Positions 13,398 to 26,690 are shown, counted from the stretch's first letter. The stretch is DNA of 64,000 nt from Lasioglossum baleicum (GCF_051020765.1 NC_134937.1:14190947-14254946), one strand, 5' to 3'. Program-made: numbers and translations. The notes: generated by a model from the letters alone, not told the origin.

Positions 13398-14840
13398 TGA
13401 TATCGAGGAGCGATTCGAATCGAGATATCGTGGAAAGTTGATGCTATCCTGTGGCGATCGTCCGGAGATTCCATTCTTTATTTGAAAGAAAATAATTCAC
13501 TGCTTCTGCTTCGGTGACCATTTGGCACCGGCCATCATTGTTGATCTTCGGCGATGCAGGTTTCAGATTTCAGCATTTTTAAAGATTTTTATTAGCTGGT
13601 CGATTGAAAAGAGAAACATTTAGGATTGCATATCTTCTTTATGATCTTTCGATCGTAGATAAAATTTCAATTTGTGTTAGAAAGGGAATTTGATTTAAAT
13701 TGTGGAACGTTTTCGCAAATATTCTTAGAAGAAGATCCCATTGGCTTAATTTTGATTTGATTTTGATGAACGAAGATGAAGACAGAAGATTGTGCAATCA
13801 GCACAATGGCTGCAAGCATCGAATTCAGGATTTGTAGAAATCGTCGTTCCAAACAGCAGCTCAGGAAACAGCTTTTAGGTTAATTGCTTTATAATACGCT
13901 TTAATTGTAATCTGCAGATTGCCCAACAATAATTGTACAATTAAAAAGCGGACAATTAAATTATAAACGTTTCAGATAACCTGTTCCAGCCAAAGGATTT
14001 CCGTCGATCCTGCTTATCCTAGTTGAAATCATGCAACTGTCTATGTTCCTCTGGAGGATTTCACATTGACGATGATCTAGCTGCCAATTACTAGACTCTG
14101 ACTCATTATAAAGCGTTCCGCGATTACGGAAGATATATTGCGGTTGTGATGTTTTCTTGTACTATTATAAATCGTTTCGCTTTGCTGTGTCATCCACTAT
14201 TTTACTTCAATGTTTCTATGAAACACGGAAGATTTATGTTTCAACATTATACTCAACACGACTGCGAATTCTTTCGGTTTTCGACAAAAATTAGTGGTTT
14301 TCAGAAGTATCGAGAATAGATCAACGATTGAGACAGCGAACTTTCAATTCAAATTCAAAGGCGGTCGGAATTCCTGAAATTGTTGCAGCTCATTTGTTTT
14401 CTACTCGAACGATCGTAATCCTGGTCGTACGCAAAAACGAAACCGATTTGCGTGTACATAAAAATTCCTGGATGGAGACAGGGTGGCCAAAAACCAAGAT
14501 TTCGACGGAAACGCGTAGGTTTCTCTAGACTCGAGAAAAACACCGTCTACTTTCACGATCGATTGCCACGGAATTCCGCACGGTTTGGTATTCGCGGGAA
14601 TCGGCCGGTCACGCGGTCACCGTTTCGCCGCGGAATGCGGCTCGTTTTCGTCCGATGGAATTTCCTTTCGGCCAACCTAACTCAGAAGACCATGATTTCA
14701 CGTGATCCTCATTAAAGTGTCCACTGCTACGTCTATGTTATACGAGTGACACAATTCTTCACCCGAACATCGAAATCACCCCTCAATTTATAAAATTGAT
14801 TATCAATTCAAAGAAGAATAGATTATCGATAACTTACCAG

Positions 14841-14865
14841 CACAATGAACTTATTGTTCATTGTG
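14841..14865. other. Perfect 10-bp hairpin with 5-nt loop
   Basis: CACAATGAAC, then TTATT, then GTTCATTGTG form an exact inverted repeat. It is too short for a typical animal microRNA precursor and no longer flanking pairing was seen. No function is assigned. Confidence 0.6.
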
Positions 14866-17522
14866 AAACATTTTCAACAAAATCGAGGAAAATGTTTAGA
14901 CTTACTGGAATATTTTCGAACGTGTTGGACAGTGATCGCAGACAGTCGCAGTCGCCTCCTCGTTTTTTCATTCCGATCATGGACACATCGCGTCGCGTAA
15001 TTAGGTTACGAGAACGCTGCCCACGACTCCCCACGACCACCTTGACGATTTCGTCGGTGTTTTCCGGTACGTGACACCGCTTTGTACTTTACGGGAGACC
15101 TTACGATGCCGTTGATCGACCGCCAGGTGGAATACCACCGGCAACGAGTGTCACTCAGCTCGGCAATTAACGCTTCTTGTTCTCTTTCACCCGAAGAATT
15201 CCCGGAGAAATTCAAACTCGCGGAAAGCGAGAGCAGTAAACGCGGAATTGCGCGAATAAGGCGGTTTCTTGGAAAAAAGTGCATGGTTCGGTGGGCTGGT
15301 GGGTTGAGAAATGATTACTGTGCTGGTCGATTGTGCGGTGATCGATGGAACTCATTTCAGTTGTTCGATCGTGAAGTTATTTTTCCTATACTTTCACAAA
15401 ATTGCACTGCTGCTTCTATTTATCTTGTATTTTCTTCAAAGTGATTTTCGTACTAACTGTTCTAGCTATTTAATCTTCCTCTTGAGGAAGTGGACAGTGC
15501 ATTCCGGAACATCAAGTTAAACGCAAAGTGCAAATAAAACCACGATGAAATAATGTTGGAGGAGGGTCCATTCGTGGACCATTCGAACAAACTTTTAAGC
15601 AGATGCATCCGGGCCAAGAGGGTGCATCGAAAGATGCAGGAGTAAGAGAGAGGGAGAGAGTAAAAAAAAAAGAGAGGATCGTCGCGCGTTTTGATCCACT
15701 CTGCCCGGCCGATTCCACCGGTACCTTTATCGTCGAATTAATTTACGATCGTTTCGATTGATACGCTCCTTAGCCGGACGTCGCGCAATTAACTCGATGC
15801 ACCAAATATCGGGTTGCCAGGACGCCGCAGCCTCCGACCGCTTAATAATAAATCGGCGATACGTTCCAGTTCCGTACGGCCCGACCCAAATAATCAGTTT
15901 TCTCGATCGACGTTGACAATTATGACAGCGTGTGTGGGTAGAAGCCACGGATGGGGGTCATTGGGCCGTCCGCGTATTCTGGATAATGATCCCGGTGCCT
16001 GCTAACCGCAAGGAACAAGCATAACCGATGCGGGTGCAACGTGATGCATCGACGTCCTCTTCGATGATGTCCTTGCGATCATGATTTTCCGCGGAGAAAT
16101 CGCTCCCATTCATTTAACGCAATGATTCACTATTATTTCCATATATATATCGACACTATCAATTTTCTTAACAGCCTTAATGTTTTGTGTCTGTATGCAA
16201 AATAAAAACTTTCTACCTAAATTGCAACAAACTGGAAGGAAATAGAATTCTTCTAATGTCCCTATCGTTTTAAATTACACCTGCCCATTTATGTGATAAA
16301 TGCATCAAATCCGCTGTCTACTTAGACAATCCAATTATCTCTCTCTCCAGGAAGTTAGCGTTTCTCCAAGTGATCTCCCTTTAATTGCACTTTGAAGTTC
16401 CGTCTCTTATCGAGAAAATGGGAAAGCGTAGGTCACGTTATCAGTGGAAAACGAGCATGTCACTGGACACAGGCTTGCACGGCCGTCAGATATCGCCAGA
16501 CACTGGTCTCCACTTAGTTCAAGTCTCATCGAAGAGAATCGCTAATCGACTCCTCCGCAGATGGATCTCTAATTGCAAAAGTTTGCGAAATAGGTTCGGC
16601 CACTAGAATCAATTGCCGTGATTCGATTTGTTGATTGCGGTAGACGCGATTCGAATTGCACGGAGCGATTATCTTGGGTCACGGGAGCGGAATAGTCGCT
16701 GCCATTCGGAGACAGAGGACTTTCTAATCTGTTTGAATTGGCGCGGAGTCGATCGGTCGGTAGAGCAGCGAGCTGCTTGCGGAAATCGACGATCGGCGGC
16801 GCCACGTGACTAGACAACGGGGATTACCCGGTTCTGTAGAGATCTAGCGCGTGGTTTGATTCCGCAATCGTTTGTGCAAATATTTTTCTAACAATTCTCG
16901 AACACATCGATCTCAAAAATTAATTATCTTGTATCCAGTATATTTCCGAGGCTATGATTCAGTGATCTCGCTCTAAATTGTTACAAGAACCGATTGTATC
17001 GACGGTATTCTCGCCGGTAAAACAGTTCACTGATCCATGGATCCTTTAGAAATTTTTTTTCCCAATTCAATTTGAATTTTAACAACGCAGTCACGTTTGA
17101 GACAAACAGGGAACACAATCTTAAGAGGATTCAGCTTCAAATTTAGATAGAGATCGCGCAGGCTATACGAGAAACTCGCCAGTCATCGTTAGACATTCAA
17201 TTGTCAAGTCCGGCCGATCTAAATCGTTCTCTTCGACCAGATTCGATCAGACAACGTTTCTACTTATTTATATCGTTCCGTTTTTTGAAGTGTCTTTTCA
17301 CCGAAAGAACTTTGCGAAATTGTCGACGACCTTTGCAGACATCTCGGCTTTGTCGGTCTTTTATTATCTCCGTGGACCCGACTCTCCAACAAATTTCTTC
17401 CGTATCGAAGCGTGACGAACGACTCGATGAGACGTGAAAAAAGTGAAACTTCGTGGAACATATGAGACCCGGGCTCTGCGATCTGCTTTCGAGGCTCTGT
17501 TATAATGGGTTATGGTACTCAC

Positions 17523-17648
17523 CATCGACGTGAAATAGAACTTCTCAAATTCCCTCTCGTTCAGACGCGCCGCTGTCAAATTCGTCGCCGAGTGCTGCGC
17601 GTGCTTCGACAGGATATCCTCGCCCTTTTTGCACAGCCAGCCCAGCAC
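17523..17648 (-). CDS. Exon F: spectrin-like region of a puratrophin-1/SESTD1-like protein
   Basis: This 126-bp exon of 42 codons is the most 3' exon visible. On the minus strand its acceptor is TTATAATTGCAG and its donor is GTGAGTACC. It starts and ends in phase 0. The frame begins VLGWLCKKGEDILSKHAQH and ends REFEKFYFTSM. Joined to exon E (56311-56449) it completes an amphipathic helix of the kind IEDQA-E-VL-WL-KKGE. That pattern is typical of spectrin-like helices in SEC14-spectrin proteins (puratrophin-1/PLEKHG4, DBS, SESTD1). The gene continues beyond the left edge, so a Rho-GEF (DH-PH) part, if present, is outside the window. Coding status is well supported by splice sites, phase and composition. 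Family assignment is tentative. Confidence 0.85.
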
Positions 17649-19170
17649 CTGCAATTATAAACAAACACGTTTATGTCTTCGACATTTTTGTCTGCATCGA
17701 TCTAACTTCATATTGTTCGAACAGAATTTTGCCAACAACAGCGGATGCACGACTGCAACAGCTCGTTGCACGTCTCGCACGGTCTTTAAAACCGATTATG
17801 CAAACATCCGACACATCAGCATCGAATTTAGTTCTCTCTTCAGTGCATGCTACATTTAACACGATCGAATACAGCACAGTGGCTTGCGCCATCGTTCTCG
17901 AGCCGCTCCGCATGGCAACGGTCGCCACCTTCCGATATACATACACGGTTGCAAAATGTGTGTAACGTGGCTGGACAGTGAGTAATTAACGTCCGCCCGG
18001 ATTCGTTAAATAATTAACAGTGGTCGCAGCTGTGGTCGCAGCGTAAATCAGTTTTTTACGGCGGTGCAAAAATGTCCGAATTAATCCAGCCTCCACTTTA
18101 CGGTCTCCAGGATCCTATAAATCAATACCAGTTTCTTCAAACACGTTCCGTGCGAATTGCTAAAGGAGGAATCGCTCGAAAAATTCATTTGATCTTTGTC
18201 AGTGTCTCAGTACGCTCCGTGTTCTTGATATTTTATTATTGAGAGACTTTTAGCAGAAAATTAGGCCCCCCTGATTACTTCACCTGTCAACTCGTCCCGA
18301 AGGTGCCCCAAGTATTCGCGAGCAACTCGGTGCTCCTTTAGTCGGTAATTAGATCGCTGGTACGGGCGTGTCACGCGTGATTAATGATTCGTCGTTGAGC
18401 CCGGACGTGCCGGCGCGGCGCGGCGAGCGAAAAGTACGTGAGAATAATTAACGGGAGCAGACAGGGGAGGGGGAAACAGGGGGAACGGACACCAATCGCG
18501 GTGTCTTCTTCCTCGACGAGGTATGCTCGTTTTGCTGGAGGGGCCCCGAAACCGCTTCAATTATAAGCAAAGTTGCCTTTTTCCGGGTCACTGGGCCGAA
18601 TTAGGTGAGCATGTTCAAAAATCCTCCGCATTCAAAAAAAATTCATACAAATCGTCTTTGAATTATCCTTTAACAAAGATGAGGTCTATTCTAACATTTA
18701 AGAATAGCTCAAAATAAAAATAAACAATGTTTAAAATGCAAACGCTAAAGAATTAAACTCGAATCGAAGTTTTTAAAGTCTATGGACGAACTTGAACAAT
18801 TCTGGAGGGTCTCGGGGATTCATGGGGGGTTACGGCAGGTTATGGGGGTCACTGGGCCGCGTGCTCCGATGGAATGACACTCGCAATGGTGTGCGCGAGA
18901 CGCGCGTGCACAGGTGCGAACTTCGAAGCGTGTGCAAACGAGCTCTCCGGCGATGGTCCTGCGACCCTCTCGTACGTTTTATCTCGCCTCTGGTCCTCGC
19001 TTGTGCATGTTAAACCGTGTAAACACGCTTGGCTCGCCGGTGTGCACGCCTAACGGCCGGCTAGATAGGTATTTAGGTTTGCCGGCGGCGCTTCCGCCTG
19101 CGGTGCATCTTCTCACGAGGCCGGGACTCTCTGTTATGCGATCTTATCGCTCGCGGCGAATATGCCCGAT

Positions 19171-19171
<1 letters not shown>

Positions 19172-19238
<67 letters not shown>
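19172..19238 (+). repeat. (CA)33 microsatellite
   Basis: An uninterrupted CA run of 67 bp, followed by GTATACATACGTAC. The lack of interruptions suggests it is length-polymorphic. Confidence 0.98.
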
Positions 19239-19240
<2 letters not shown>

Positions 19241-19593
19241 ATACATACGTACAGTATGAATCGCAGAGAAGTCGCCGATTCGTCTCGAATCGCTATGGAC
19301 ACTTCCGAGGGATAGACGATTGTTCACGTCTAACCGCGTGAAATCGACTTTTTTAAAGAACCACGAGACTAACGCTCGATCCGGTGACCCGCGTGGGTGT
19401 CCTTTCCGAGGATTCTTTCGGGACATTCGACACGCGAGATTTATCTTCCTCGCAATGCTGCAGCATTTTTACTAGGAACCTCGCTTTCGAGGTACTAAGG
19501 CTCCGACATGCTGCATGGACCCTGCGGCGTGAATATAAAGAGCACTGTGGCATGGCCTCTTTGATACACTGCACTGCTACACTGGCCATTTTG

Positions 19594-19707
19594 TAGGGGT
19601 GGGCGGGTACCCGGAAATTCGGGTTCAAGTCGGGTCGGGAACCCGAAAATTTTTATTGTGTTACGACATCCGAACATCATAGATTTTCGGGTAACCGCCC
19701 TCCCCTA
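19594..19707. mobile_element. 114-bp hAT-type MITE with intact 8-bp target duplication
   Basis: The ends are inverted: TAGGGGTGGGCGGGTACCCG on the left, and TAGGGGAGGGCGGTTACCCG when the right end is reverse-complemented (18 of 20 identical). The element is flanked by an exact 8-bp duplication, CCATTTTG, at 19586-19593 and 19708-19715. Eight-bp duplications and TAGGG-like termini are hallmarks of the hAT superfamily. The interior contains two further GGGT/ACCCG arms and no coding sequence, so it is non-autonomous. The exact duplication suggests a fairly recent insertion. Confidence 0.9.
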
Positions 19708-22495
19708 CCATTTTGTCTGCAAGCTCCGCGATCGCTGAAGTGGATTTCATTCCTGTTGGAATTCCTGTCTTTGATCCGTTCGTTCCACGGCTCAGACAGC
19801 AATAAGTCTTTACGACCAGAAATAATATTTGACTCGGGTGGAGTGGAGCAGGGTTTATAGGGAGCATTTAGGGTCCTTATCAGGCGGGGACACTCTTGTT
19901 CCAGATAAAGGCTGTTGACGATCCCTTTTCCCGGGTCCAATGAAGACCTTCTTCGCCGTAACGATGCACCTTCCCCGAAACAAGCGTTTTACGACACCGG
20001 CTCGTTTGGCTCTTGGGACGAGGGAGCCTCGTTTTATCGTCCCACATTCGCGTCGGAGACCAGATCGAAGGGACGTCGAACCAGGAACGTGATCGCGACG
20101 CGTTTTAGTTCAAAAGATTGGCCGGACCCAATTTTTATACATCGTTTACTCCATATATCTCCCTTTTGAATCGCTTTTGAGGACTACGAACATGTTGATC
20201 AATTATTTTTGAAGCATTAAGCAACATCAAGTTTGTTAGATTTAAGTTCAGGTACTGCTACATGAAGTTTATCGCGACTTGTTCAGGGGTTCGTTGAATT
20301 TTCCATTAGAAAACAAAGTTAGGGTCTGGCTCGCTGGCTGAACTGATCCGATCATTCGACTCGGATCACCCACGCGGGAATCCGTGATTCCCTATCGGTA
20401 AAAGTTCGCTGGATTTTCGCCTGGATAGCCGCATCCTCGATTCGACTTGCACGAGCCTGCAGGATATATTGTCAGCCGCGTATTTATAGTCTCTCCTCTG
20501 CTCCTCGTCGGAGAATAGTACAATGGTCCGTGAAAAGAGGGTTGCAGTTAACATCCCGCGGTGCTGTGCTTAATTAATCATTCGGTATGGACGCTGTAAA
20601 ATCATCTTCACCGAAAGACTCAATTCTCCTCGCCGTGTTTCGATCGATAAATCACGGAAACATTCTTCACTCCGCCTAATAATTCTCAAACTCTTTTCGT
20701 TCGAGACAATGAGCAAAATGATTCAACTACATTCATGCGCTAGGCTGATGTGAAATCTTCTATATTCGTCTTTTTATTATTAAAGGCTGTAGAATATACA
20801 AGAGAAACAGAGCAGTACACGAAGAAAAAGCAAAGGAATGTAAGGAACCTCCAAAAATTCGAGGTTCGAGATCCCCGTGGTCTGGAAGACGGCCGACAGG
20901 AGATTCGGTAAGTATGCCACAGCCGCAATCAACGTCTCAATGAGTAATCGTACCGCCCAGGGCCTCGGTTCCGCTCATTCCCGTCCTGGTCCCCAACAAT
21001 CCGGACCAGTCGAGGAGATGAGACGGTGAGCGACATTCGTCTCGGTCGTCGTTGAACGCCGAGCGAATTTCGCCCGTAGGAAAGAAACAATTTCGGTTGT
21101 GCAACGATCACCCTCCCGAATCGTTTCGCCCGTTAATATCACGCGCGATGATATACGACTGGCTGCTCGTCCGTCGTTTCATGCTTCCATTCGTCAGCCG
21201 TCCATTTGCGAAAGCCGCCTGTGGCAGCTATGAGCGCGGACGAGTGTCCAATTAGGCGCACGATTTGCGGGGAACTTTGGCGAATTGAGGGACGATCTTC
21301 GCGTCACCACAGAATCAACTTCTATTAACAGGTCGGACAATTCTCTGTACAAACAGTAATAATTCCTGCGCCGTTTTTGAACGGATGTCCTGATATGATT
21401 GATCTACCGAAGAGAAAAATTCATTTATAGGCTTAGTAGAAGCTCTTAGAATTTGTTACAGATTTAATATGAATACTCTTTTCTCTTGTCAACGCCGCGC
21501 CGCGGCAAATAAAAATTTAATTGGAACCGCAAAAAGCACTACAAAACCCGCGAACTTTCGCAGATGTCACGCGACCGGTTAGGGGTTAATTTCTCGTAGA
21601 AAGTGCTGTCAGCCAATTAAGTGATTTCCAACACCCACAACCTGTAGGAGAACCCGTTCGATCGGCTTTAAACAGACAGCGTGTCCCGGTCGCTTCGTTA
21701 CAGGCGGCCAAGCGACAATTTTGCATACAATGGTCAATAACACCGTGCTTCCGAATTTTAATAAACGATCAATTTAGCAGATCCATAAGAACCCAGGCGA
21801 GAGAGTTATCTCTCCCGCCAGTTATTACCGTCGCAAAATTACCTTGACGGACGGCCGCGGCGGCCGGGCTGTAAACTTTTTCAACGTTCGAAATACCCTG
21901 ATAGATATTATACGACGATTTCATAAATTATATAAGCGTTCGAGCACACGCCGGACGACTGACACGCCGACCGCTCGTAAATTACGCGTGATCTATACGC
22001 TCGCACGATTTTTATCGGGCACAGTGATCGCGATTTGAATGGTGCGTTACGCGACCAGCAGCGCGGAGACACTGCCACACGGCACACCGACGAATTAGGT
22101 TAGCCGATTAGAATCTACCGGTCGGGATATCAACGTTAATACCGTGGCTCGCTAACTAGCGACTGCCTATGACACTCTCTAAATCATTCCGAAGAATTCC
22201 TTGGTCAATTAGAGGTTATTATTGAAATCCAAGGAAATGAATGCTACGACGGCGATGATAATTTTAAGAGCCTACAAATTACGGCGACAGGTACCGGGTG
22301 CGAGCTGTGCAACCTGTAAAAAGGTTCTGACGGCTGTTATTTACTGGTCTCTGTGGGCGTTTCTACAAACATGTGTTTTTTCTGACCGTGCACTTTCGAA
22401 ACGATTCCTGGAGGATAGACAATTATATTAACAGACAAAAACAGCAGTGAAGTCATTTAAAAGGGTTTCAAAATAATTCAAATACGATTTTGCTT

Positions 22496-22512
22496 TGCAT
22501 AAAAATCCACAG
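22496..22512 (-). repeat. Dispersed CTGCGGAT terminus, copy 2
   Basis: On the minus strand reads CTGTGGATTTTTATGCA, then AAGCAAAATCG. Member of the family described at 51848-51909, with one substitution in the core. Confidence 0.55.
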
Positions 22513-23221
22513 CCTGCTCGTTAGCAATCCCCTAACTCCGGATCGCGCATTCGGCGGTCCGATTATCCTGGCTCGCGATTGAATGTAGCGTAACGGGGAG
22601 GAAGCGTCACGGGGCGGGGATGGCAGGCTCGCTCTGCGGCCTGTAATGAGGATACAATTTACTCCTAATAAGAAGATAAGCGTCATATTTTACGGGGCAA
22701 ACTGGCCGCTTCCTCGCCATGTACGGCGCGGATCCGCGCGTAAAACCCGTTGCACCTTGTCGGCTCGTCTGGCCATTAACAGGCGCGAATGTCTTAACGA
22801 GAAGGACCGCGAGCGAAGAAACGTAATCCCGTGGATATTACCGGGGCAGCTGCGGGGCCATGGACCAGCGCGACAGCACAATGAAATCCTCGATATAAAA
22901 TACTGTATCCTGGCCGAAGACTTCTCTCTCTCCCTCGTCCCGCTCGCGTTTTATGCTCGCGGGAGCCGACCGTGAAACGATCGCGGGAACACGCACGGTA
23001 GGCGTTCACCCGATTGTAAATCGTCCCGTGAAATTAACGAGGCTGCGTCGATACCACCGCCTTCGTCGTATACATGTGTTGCTACACAGCCACTTGCCAC
23101 TTTTTTCCCTTTTCTTTTTCGCCCAAGACTCGTTAAACGCCGGATGAGCTCGCAGGATCGTAACGCTCGCGCTGAAATTGCGTGCCGTATGGGCGTGAAT
23201 TACGAGGGTGACAAGTGTGGG

Positions 23222-23510
23222 GGGGTGCATGGTATGGTACATTCTACGGGAAATGTGTCCGGCAAGTATTCTTCGGGATTGTAAGAGGATTTTAGACGTT
23301 TCTGGTTTTATGAGCAGGCAGGTGGTGTTTTACAGTCGGTGAGCGGAGCTATGATTTGTTTGAGGGCGTGGTTAGCATCTTTTGGGACGTTCATGGGGTG
23401 TTGTGATGGATATTTTGGGTTGAGATTGAGAGGAAGGTGTGGGGGATGTCCTCCTCTCGAGCGCGGAGGACCCCCTTGCAGTGCCCCAGAGGGCTGTCTG
23501 AGCTCTTGCA
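23222..23510. other. Strand-asymmetric G/T-rich segment with hairpin
   Basis: The plus strand is strongly G- and T-rich compared with its surroundings. The segment contains a stem formed by GGGGGATGTCCTCC (23441-23454) and GGAGGACCCCC (23465-23475). The minus strand is open for about 68 codons with a proline-rich product, but I recognise no domain. It could be a fragment of a retroelement or a transcribed non-coding segment; neither is shown. Confidence 0.3.
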
Positions 23511-25161
23511 AGGTTTAATCAGAAGTATTTGATTCGTCTATGAATCTCGAGGTAATTTTTGATGAAATGGATGAACAATTTGGATTGGTATAACTACTCT
23601 CCCTTGTCAGCTTGATTAGTAGGCAAGACGATTAACAGTTTAATGAAGCAGATTGCATTACTGGGTGCAGTTTCCCTGCTCGCATAACAACAAAGATGTT
23701 TCATTGTAAACGGTTACGCAAGACGGCCTTCGAGTTACCTTGTACGAAGAGAATCACGCTCGATGTAATGACAACCTGTCCGAAGACAATAGTACCAGTG
23801 GTTTCTCTGCAGACAAGATCGTTAGACGCGCGTGCTGTAATAATAAAATGGTGGCGCACGCTGTACGAATGAACGATTCCAAGCATCGGAAAATAAGTGG
23901 AGCATATTGATAATCGATTGTGGCCTACATACATAAACCCAAGACAAATCGAAATCTCTTTACAAATTTAATAAAACAAATAAGAGACTCGACAAGAGAG
24001 ATCCACGACGATGGGTCACAGTTATTACAAACCGAGGCCCATCTGGCGCGCCATACGGGCAAACAAGGGTTCCAATTATTTCTAACGAATCACGCTAAAC
24101 GATTTACGCGGCGAACAAAAGGGCCATGGTCGAATGGGAAGCGAGTACTATGCGAGTATACTACCGCGGCTCGGAAATTGCCGGCGGAATCAATTTGATC
24201 GCGAGTTGTTTGTATCAGGCCGGGTCTATTTCAACTCTAATCGCGTTCCCTCTAATGACAGCGAGCACAACACGGTGTGTACCACCGTGTTCCACCGTCG
24301 ATCCAGCAACCGTGAGTCGGATAAGGTGATTCAAACTGAGGAGAGAAGCAGAGCTTCTCTTTCACGAAGCAGAGACGGCAACTGATTACGCAGTTTCGAG
24401 GAAGAGAACCCGGGGCCCCCGGTACACCATCCCATATGGAAGCGAGAGCCTTCTCCTTCTCAGACCCGAGATTATAGTTATTACTGTAATAAAGATACAC
24501 GGTTTGTTTGCTCTCGAACAAGAAGGAAAAGGGATTCCACGACGCCGGCCCCGTGAGCTGGAATGCCGCGATTCATTCGGGAACGTACGCGATGCGTGTC
24601 CTAAAATGTTTACACTTCTAAACGATACTGCGTAATTACACGCCATCCACTTTTTCGGTCGTAGACATCCTGAAAAATGGCTAAACCAGATCCTTCATTT
24701 TCCATGGGAGATCTGAGCAATTTCAGATTGGTGGGAGTCGCGAATATGAAGTTTGCAGTGCGCAGTTCATTAGCGTCAGTCACCAGTGTCTCCTTTGCAT
24801 TTCAGCGAAGAGTCGCAAGAAACCCATACAACCATAAGAAAATTAGGTCCTCAACCTCGTTCGAAGACCAGCGAAGAGGAGGCCCGTTCCAGAACCACGA
24901 CTTACCGTCAAAGTTTCACTGCATTAACTTCTTGCGCGTGAACTAATGAACTTTCTTGTAACACTTAATACCGTATTAACCTTTAAATTTCATTGCTTCG
25001 AGTAAGACGTCGCGCGTAGGATCCCGTACAGTTGCCGGGGCAAACTAATTAATATAAATGGGAATATACCGGCGGGGGGAACGCCGCGAAACAATTTATC
25101 TTCGTTCCCATCGTCGAAACTAGAATTAGAGCTGGCAAACAAAATGACTCGTAAGCTTCGG

Positions 25162-25620
25162 ACTCGCTAATAGTCTCGGAGGACTTGTTCATTTTCGTTC
25201 TCGCGGATGAATTCTTGAAATAGAAGCAAGAAACCTTGGACTTGCTCTATTTTCACTGGCGTAAGTAATCGTAGATAATCAGCTGGAAGTTAAGATCGCT
25301 AATAGTCCCTACACATCATTCTTCATTTTCGTTCTTAAATCAATCATTCAACTAAGAAGAAGGAGCACTGCTTTTTTGTTCATTATAAAATGACTTTAGC
25401 TCTTGAACTAAACTCTTGACAAAATAGTCTTTAGAATTCTTTGACATTTTTGACAGTGAAGGAGTCTACAAGTTCTAGTATCATCTCTTCACTTTATTAA
25501 TCATTCCCAGTCACAAAAAAATTCACTCGAACTCTAGCCAAGCTCTAGAATGCACCGTAGACTCCATCGATCATTTTCGTCCCCGAAAGAGGCCTTGAAA
25601 CTAAAGCGACAAAGATCAGC
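25162..25620. repeat. Degenerate tandem repeat, period about 130 bp
   Basis: Blocks of the form CGCTAATAGTC followed some 20 bp later by TTCATTTTCGTTCT start near 25166 and 25298. Weaker relatives (AATAGTCTTTAG, GTAGACTCCATCG-TCATTTTCGT) lie near 25423 and 25555. Divergence is high, so the duplications are old. Confidence 0.5.
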
Positions 25621-26388
25621 GAGCGTCCAGCACGCTTCAGCATAATTTCGCCCGTTAGGCGAGAGCACTAATGAAAGATTAATGACACTCTTAGAAAACT
25701 ATCGTGGACCACGGCGACATAGGTGGCAAGGGGACCGCCACGCCGCTTCTTTCGGATCATCGTTGTCCTGCCGCGGATACGTAACTCTCTCGGCTTCGAA
25801 CACGGTTCTGCTTTTAGCACGGCGCAAGGTGAGAGTGCATTTTATGGACAATTAACGATCGTTCCCACGGGAACACTTTGTCGAGGAAACGACCGAGTCC
25901 GGGGAGGGGACGGGGGGCCGATCCTCGCGTCCCCCGGTCTGATAAGAAGCGGATCGAACGTGACCAATTAAAGGACGCCTTGTACGAGATCAGTTTTCGT
26001 TTTGCCGGAGACGATCGCCGCCGCCGCCGCCTGGTTTCACCCTCGAAAAGCCCGAGAAACTTACCGCAAGCCGTACTTGCTTTCTATTCGTTGCGTAACA
26101 CGATCGAAAAAGGCGCCGATCGATTATCGATCCCTGATAAATTTCACGGAGCACGATCTGCCGGTCGAGAAATATCAATCGACTTCGGTCGAAAAATCAA
26201 TTTCACTAAATTTCTTGATCTTCAATCAATAAAATGATATGAAGCAGCATCTTCCGTATGAAAAACTGAACAAAATCTTTTCTGTAACTTTTTCTGTGAC
26301 GTTTTTGAGAAAAAAATGGGGATATAGTAATAAAATCCTGTAAAATGAACCGTTAAATAAATATGAGCAAATCCGTGGTCTGAATCGG

Positions 26389-26424
26389 CCGGGCGAGGCA
26401 ACGTATATTGTTTGCCTCGCCCGG
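26389..26424. other. Perfect 13-bp GC-rich hairpin
   Basis: CCGGGCGAGGCAA (26389-26401) and TTGCCTCGCCCGG (26412-26424) are exact reverse complements separated by 10 nt. It may be the core of a degraded fold-back transposon or a stable RNA hairpin in the intron. No flanking target duplication was found. Confidence 0.6.
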
Positions 26425-26690
26425 ACAATTTCCCAGTCAGATCAGGCCTGTCCTGTGGATAAAAACCCCGTCCCCGTCCCCTGGTAAGTTTCGCCCCCTC
26501 CTGGAGGGGCGGACTCTTACGCGCGGGTACTGGGAATGCATTTTTCCTATGTAGAAAAAAGATGAAAAGGTCGCGAAATATCGGTCTATTTGGCAATACC
26601 GAAATCAGCCGAAATCCACTCGGGACGGGACATTCTGACCGCTGCGCGAAGAGCCAAAACGTGCCTCGGGCCGCAGCAGGCTAAAGAAGG

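Larger units (their letters stand above)
1..17522 (-). other. Intron (partial), downstream of the last visible exon
   Basis: The exon ending at 17523 is followed on the minus strand by a GTGAGT donor, so the sequence below it is intron at least at its start. I found no further exon with matching phase, splice sites and protein-like sequence down to position 1. Apart from the repeats listed separately, the stretches 976-3146, 3391-9585, 9623-14840 and 14866-17522 show nothing I can name. A GC-rich, CpG-rich block at about 1040-1420 could be a regulatory island, but no promoter is demonstrable. Whether all of this is one intron cannot be decided here. Confidence 0.6.

Noticed and set aside
14841..14865. 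MicroRNA precursor
   Set aside because: The stem is only 10 bp and pairing does not extend into the flanks.
16800..16870. tRNA-like GTGGTTTGATTCCGC
   Set aside because: No acceptor stem or D-arm could be folded around it.
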